NCBI GenBank assembly: GCA_945787335.1
Contig: CALZHR010000099.1
Location: 1-35,024, forward strand
Length of the DNA stretch: 35,024 nt
Direction of reading: 5' to 3'
Source: an uncultured Desulfuromonadales bacterium
GTDB taxonomy: Bacteria > Desulfobacterota > Desulfuromonadia > Desulfuromonadales > Geopsychrobacteraceae
The notes beneath the pieces are model-generated. The model did not search any database, had not been told where the DNA came from, and saw nothing but the letters and a program-made list of their open reading frames with translations. The position numbers and the translations under genes were made by a program. Of this stretch, positions 33,048 through 35,024 are shown piece after piece. Positions within the stretch are counted from its first letter, which is position 1. The number at the start of each line of letters is the position of its first letter.

Positions 33048-33084
33048 CTGGTGCCGTACCAGCAGGTCGCCTATGCGGCACCAG
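33048..33084. other. Hairpin between cytochrome and chemoreceptor genes
   Basis: A perfect 9-bp stem (CTGGTGCCG / CGGCACCAG) with a 19-base loop fills most of the gap. It lacks a T-run. It may be a partial terminator or RNA-processing site that sets different levels of the two proteins. Confidence 0.4.
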
Positions 33085-33101
33085 TAATTTCCCAGTAGGT
33101 T

Positions 33102-33476
33102 TTACTGCTCTGCCAGTTCGATAAGGTAATTGAGCAGACTGACGGCTTTATTCACTTCTTCTTTATTCATTTTAGAATTAGGCCTTTCACGCATCCTTTG
33201 TCCATATGCGGCACTGGTGTCGTGGTCAAAAATATTTCCGGATATTGGCCCCAGCCCGGTCTGAATTGCCACGACAGTTCTTTCAAGAGAGTGGCATTGT
33301 GTGCACTTTTTTTCCATGAGGTTGTAATATTCAACCATCTCTGTAGGGAAACCAGCTGTGTCAATACCAATACTGTCACCTGTGCCTGTCACCGTGATAC
33401 CTGCATAGGCATGAGCACTGAACAGTACTGTTGCCGTCAGGATGCCCACAATTGTTCTTTTTATAAGGTTATTCAT
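33102..33476 (-). CDS. Exported monoheme c-type cytochrome
   Basis: A 124-residue periplasmic protein. A signal peptide (about 1-25, VGILTATVLFSAHAYA) is followed by one heme c site C58-T-Q-C-H62. A possible distal Met lies in the later GQRMRERP or NSKMNKEE segment. The region after the heme is short and helical. It lies 115 bases downstream of the di-heme peroxidase gene on the same strand, so it may be the electron donor of that enzyme. SD AAGGGG precedes the ATG. Base composition is AT-rich compared with most of the window. Confidence 0.9.
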   Translation of the reverse strand: MNNLIKRTIVGILTATVLFSAHAYAGITVTGTGDSIGIDTAGFPTEMVEYYNLMEKKCTQCHSLERTVVAIQTGLGPISGNIFDHDTSAAYGQRMRERPNSKMNKEEVNKAVSLLNYLIELAEQ

Positions 33477-33591
33477 ATAAAGCTTCCCCTTAACTTATAA
33501 CGAGTATGGCTAAGTTTTGTTCTGCAATTGAGACTCAAATAATCTTGAGAAATTTTTCTATTAAAACCTAACTATCGCTTTCAATGGCGGC

Positions 33592-34629
33592 TTAATCGAG
33601 CCTTGGTCTCGGTGTTTCCATTGTTGCCTTTGGCAGGATTGGGTATTCAACCTTTGGTTGCTCTCCAGTCGTCGTTTTAAGAAATGCAACGATTTGATCG
33701 ATTTCCTTTTCGTTCAGTGTGTGCCCGAGCTGAGCTGAGCCCATAATGGCAACGGCCTCTCTTAAATCCCATACTTTCCCCGAATGAAAATAGGGTTGGG
33801 TAATTTCTATATTTCGCAGAGAAGGCACTTTAAATTTATAAATGTCATCTTCATTTCTGGTCACTTTATACCTTCCTTTATCCCCGGTCATAATGTCATC
33901 AGGTGGCGTGTCGCCTATGACACCGAATGGAGAATAAGATGTGCCTCCAAGATGATAACCGTGGCATTTGGAGCATTCTTTGTTCATAAATACCCTGAGC
34001 CCCTCTTTTTCTTCTGCTGCCAGGGCACTTTCATTACCTCCAAGAAATTGGTCAAAACGAGAATTCGGCGTAATGAGAGTGGCTTCAAAGACTTCTATCG
34101 CTTTTGCCATGTTGTCAAAAGTGACCGGATCTTTTTCATCAGGGAACGCTTGCCGAAACAGAGCTTGGTATTCAGGCATACTGTTGAGGGTTTTGAGAAC
34201 CATTTCCGGGGTGTTATTCATTTCGACGCTTGCCTGAACCGGCCCTTTCGCCTGTTCTGCTAAATCTCTCGCACGGCCATCCCAAAATTGGGCTGTATGA
34301 AATACCGAATTTAAGACTGTTGGTGCGTTGCGTGGACCCTTTTGCCATTTATGTCCAACCGATACTTCCTGAAAGTCGCCCCCCCCCATACCGACATTAT
34401 GGCAGGTGTTACAGCTGATCAATCCGCTTGAAGAAAGTCGTGGATCGAAATAGAGAATTTTGCCAAGGTCTATTTTGAGAGGGGTCGCTGGATTTCCTCT
34501 TATCTTTTTTGCTTTAACCGGTCTGAAAACTTCTTGGGCCTCTTTCAGTAAATCAGCGCTGGCCGGCCCCCAAAAACTTAAACACACGCCTACCGTAAGT
34601 CCCACGACCAACCATTTTCTGTGCTTCAT
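33592..34629 (-). CDS. Di-heme cytochrome c peroxidase (CcpA/MauG family)
   Basis: A 345-residue periplasmic enzyme that reduces H2O2 to water with electrons from a small cytochrome. A signal peptide (1-26, ending PASADLL) is followed by two heme c sites, C73-N-T-C-H77 and C219-S-K-C-H223. FWDGRARDLAEQAKGP (about 115-130) supplies the conserved acidic residue near the peroxidatic heme. PYFHSGKVWDLREAVAIM (about 279-296) gives the H and Met positions seen in bacterial peroxidases, so this looks like a classic peroxidase rather than MauG. The start ATG at 34629 has AAGGAG upstream. A promoter lies about 115-145 bases upstream, and the cytochrome and chemoreceptor genes follow in the same direction. 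Confidence 0.94.
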   Translation of the reverse strand: MKHRKWLVVGLTVGVCLSFWGPASADLLKEAQEVFRPVKAKKIRGNPATPLKIDLGKILYFDPRLSSSGLISCNTCHNVGMGGGDFQEVSVGHKWQKGPRNAPTVLNSVFHTAQFWDGRARDLAEQAKGPVQASVEMNNTPEMVLKTLNSMPEYQALFRQAFPDEKDPVTFDNMAKAIEVFEATLITPNSRFDQFLGGNESALAAEEKEGLRVFMNKECSKCHGYHLGGTSYSPFGVIGDTPPDDIMTGDKGRYKVTRNEDDIYKFKVPSLRNIEITQPYFHSGKVWDLREAVAIMGSAQLGHTLNEKEIDQIVAFLKTTTGEQPKVEYPILPKATMETPRPRLD

Positions 34630-34744
34630 CAAAGTCTCCTTTTGTGAATTCCATCCTTAAGTCCGCCTGCCGTTGTTTGGTATCGGCAGCAGAACGGATT
34701 GTCGAGGATGAAAAGCAAGGGATTATTAATGTATTTTCACTAAC

Positions 34745-34773
34745 AAAATAGTCGACCATTCCCTACCGGTCAA
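34745..34773 (-). promoter_or_regulatory. Promoter for the peroxidase-cytochrome cluster
   Basis: On the minus strand, TTGACC (34768-34773) and TATTTT (34745-34750) are 17 bases apart, upstream of the peroxidase gene. A short dyad GACC-N10-GGTC lies between and over these boxes (34754-34771), which could be a regulator site. The leader would be about 110 bases. Confidence 0.6.
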
Positions 34774-34811
34774 GTAAAAAAACCAACCATCGCTCCGCTA
34801 TCCATTCCTGA

Positions 34812-35004
34812 GGCAGGCAGGAAAAAGCGGCCATCAATTTGCTAGCCTCCGGACTCATGGAGGTGTCCATTGCAACGAATCCCACGACTGGAAGCAGAAT
34901 ATTCCTGGTTCCGCAAAGAGCTGGCCGAGGCTCGACCAGAGGAGGAAATCCTAATAAAAGCTATAACGTTCCCTGCAAAGGAGCCGCGGGGAGGTAGGCG
35001 ATGA
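34812..35004 (+). pseudogene. IS3-family transposase OrfA remnant
   Basis: From 34873 one frame reads a coiled-coil end very like the C-terminus of IS3-family OrfA: LEAEYSWFRKELAEAR, then EEEILIKAITFPAKE, before a TGA at 35002. Intact relatives read roughly RKELAEARMERDILKKATAYFAKE. Only about 52 codons are open in this frame, after a TAG at 34843, while a normal OrfA has about 90-100 residues. An N-terminal-like piece (KAAINLLASGLMEVSIA) appears in another frame at 34824-34874, which suggests an internal deletion and frameshift. The gene is therefore most likely dead. The stop overlaps an ATG that begins the orfB-like frame. Confidence 0.65.
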
Positions 35005-35024
35005 TTGAGCAGTTGTGGCAGGAA
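35001..35024 (+). CDS. Start of IS3-family OrfB, cut by window edge
   Basis: Eight codons starting at ATG 35001 (MIEQLWQE) lie in the -1 frame relative to the OrfA remnant and overlap its stop (ATGA). The frame relation and the resemblance to OrfB starts of the type (Y)A-x-I-E-x-L-R-Q-E support a transposase catalytic subunit continuing to the right. A TAG two codons upstream of the ATG argues against classic -1 frameshifting. Too short for certainty. Confidence 0.45.

Noticed and set aside
34857-34997. A 46-codon plus-strand frame beginning ATGGAGGTGTCC
   Set aside because: It overlaps the frame with clear IS3 OrfA similarity and its own translation beyond the first part is not protein-like.
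1-35024. tRNA or rRNA genes and CRISPR arrays
   Set aside because: No cloverleaf-like intergenic sequence, no rRNA segment and no regularly spaced long direct repeats were seen on reading through; the only regular array is the short ATCAGT triplet.

Overview
The window reads like chromosomal DNA of an anaerobic or microaerophilic Desulfuromonadales-type bacterium (Desulfuromonas/Geopsychrobacter/Pelobacter relatives). This is inferred from the mix of genes: an FprA-type flavodiiron protein, several small c-type cytochromes, a di-heme cytochrome c peroxidase, a CadA/CadC metal-efflux operon, a TruD/TrmB pair, a ChlI/ChlD-like chelatase pair and a large hybrid histidine kinase. No marker gene fixes the species. 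Most of the window is GC-rich and densely packed. The last ~3.8 kb (about 31.0-34.8 kb) is visibly AT-richer and ends in a degraded IS3-type transposase gene. I see no tRNA, rRNA, CRISPR array or complete mobile element.

Layout. 0-5.4 kb: the tail of an unknown gene, then a minus-strand operon for a LolD-like ATPase, a double FtsX permease and an AttH/CrtC-like lipoprotein (an AttEFGH-type exporter with the two permeases fused), and a small membrane protein. 5.4-9.0 kb: flavodiiron protein, DAHP synthase and a class I aminotransferase, all minus strand, with a REPIN-like pair of palindromes between the last two. 9.1-12.8 kb: plus-strand cytochrome c, trmB, truD and a TIM-barrel isomerase-like gene, then a convergent universal stress protein. 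13.0-18.9 kb: IclR regulator, alpha/beta hydrolase, coaE (minus), long-chain acyl-CoA synthetase and a HEAT-repeat protein.

18.9-27.7 kb: a minus-strand ArsR (CadC type), Zn/Cd/Pb P-type ATPase and PAS operon with overlapping genes and a clear operator/promoter; a MntA/HepT toxin-antitoxin pair; ChlD-like and ChlI-like chelatase subunits; an M28 peptidase; a plus-strand secreted protein and cupin; a His-rich surface-antigen-like protein; and a zinc-ribbon protein. 27.8-31 kb: hybrid histidine kinase and ssb, then ~420 bases with no confident gene. 31.4-34.6 kb: methyl-accepting chemotaxis protein, monoheme cytochrome c and di-heme peroxidase, all minus strand and probably co-transcribed from a promoter near 34.76 kb. 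34.8-35.0 kb: IS3 orfA remnant and the start of orfB.

How the parts fit. The flavodiiron protein and cytochrome peroxidase are both oxygen/peroxide-detoxifying enzymes of anaerobes. The CadC-CadA-PAS unit is metal resistance with an unusual coupled sensor protein. The peroxidase-cytochrome-MCP cluster is the best candidate for an unrecognised working unit, possibly linking periplasmic redox chemistry to motility. The individual families are mostly known; the novelty lies in gene combinations and in several intergenic palindromes and repeats. All functional statements rest on motif recognition by eye, without database searches.
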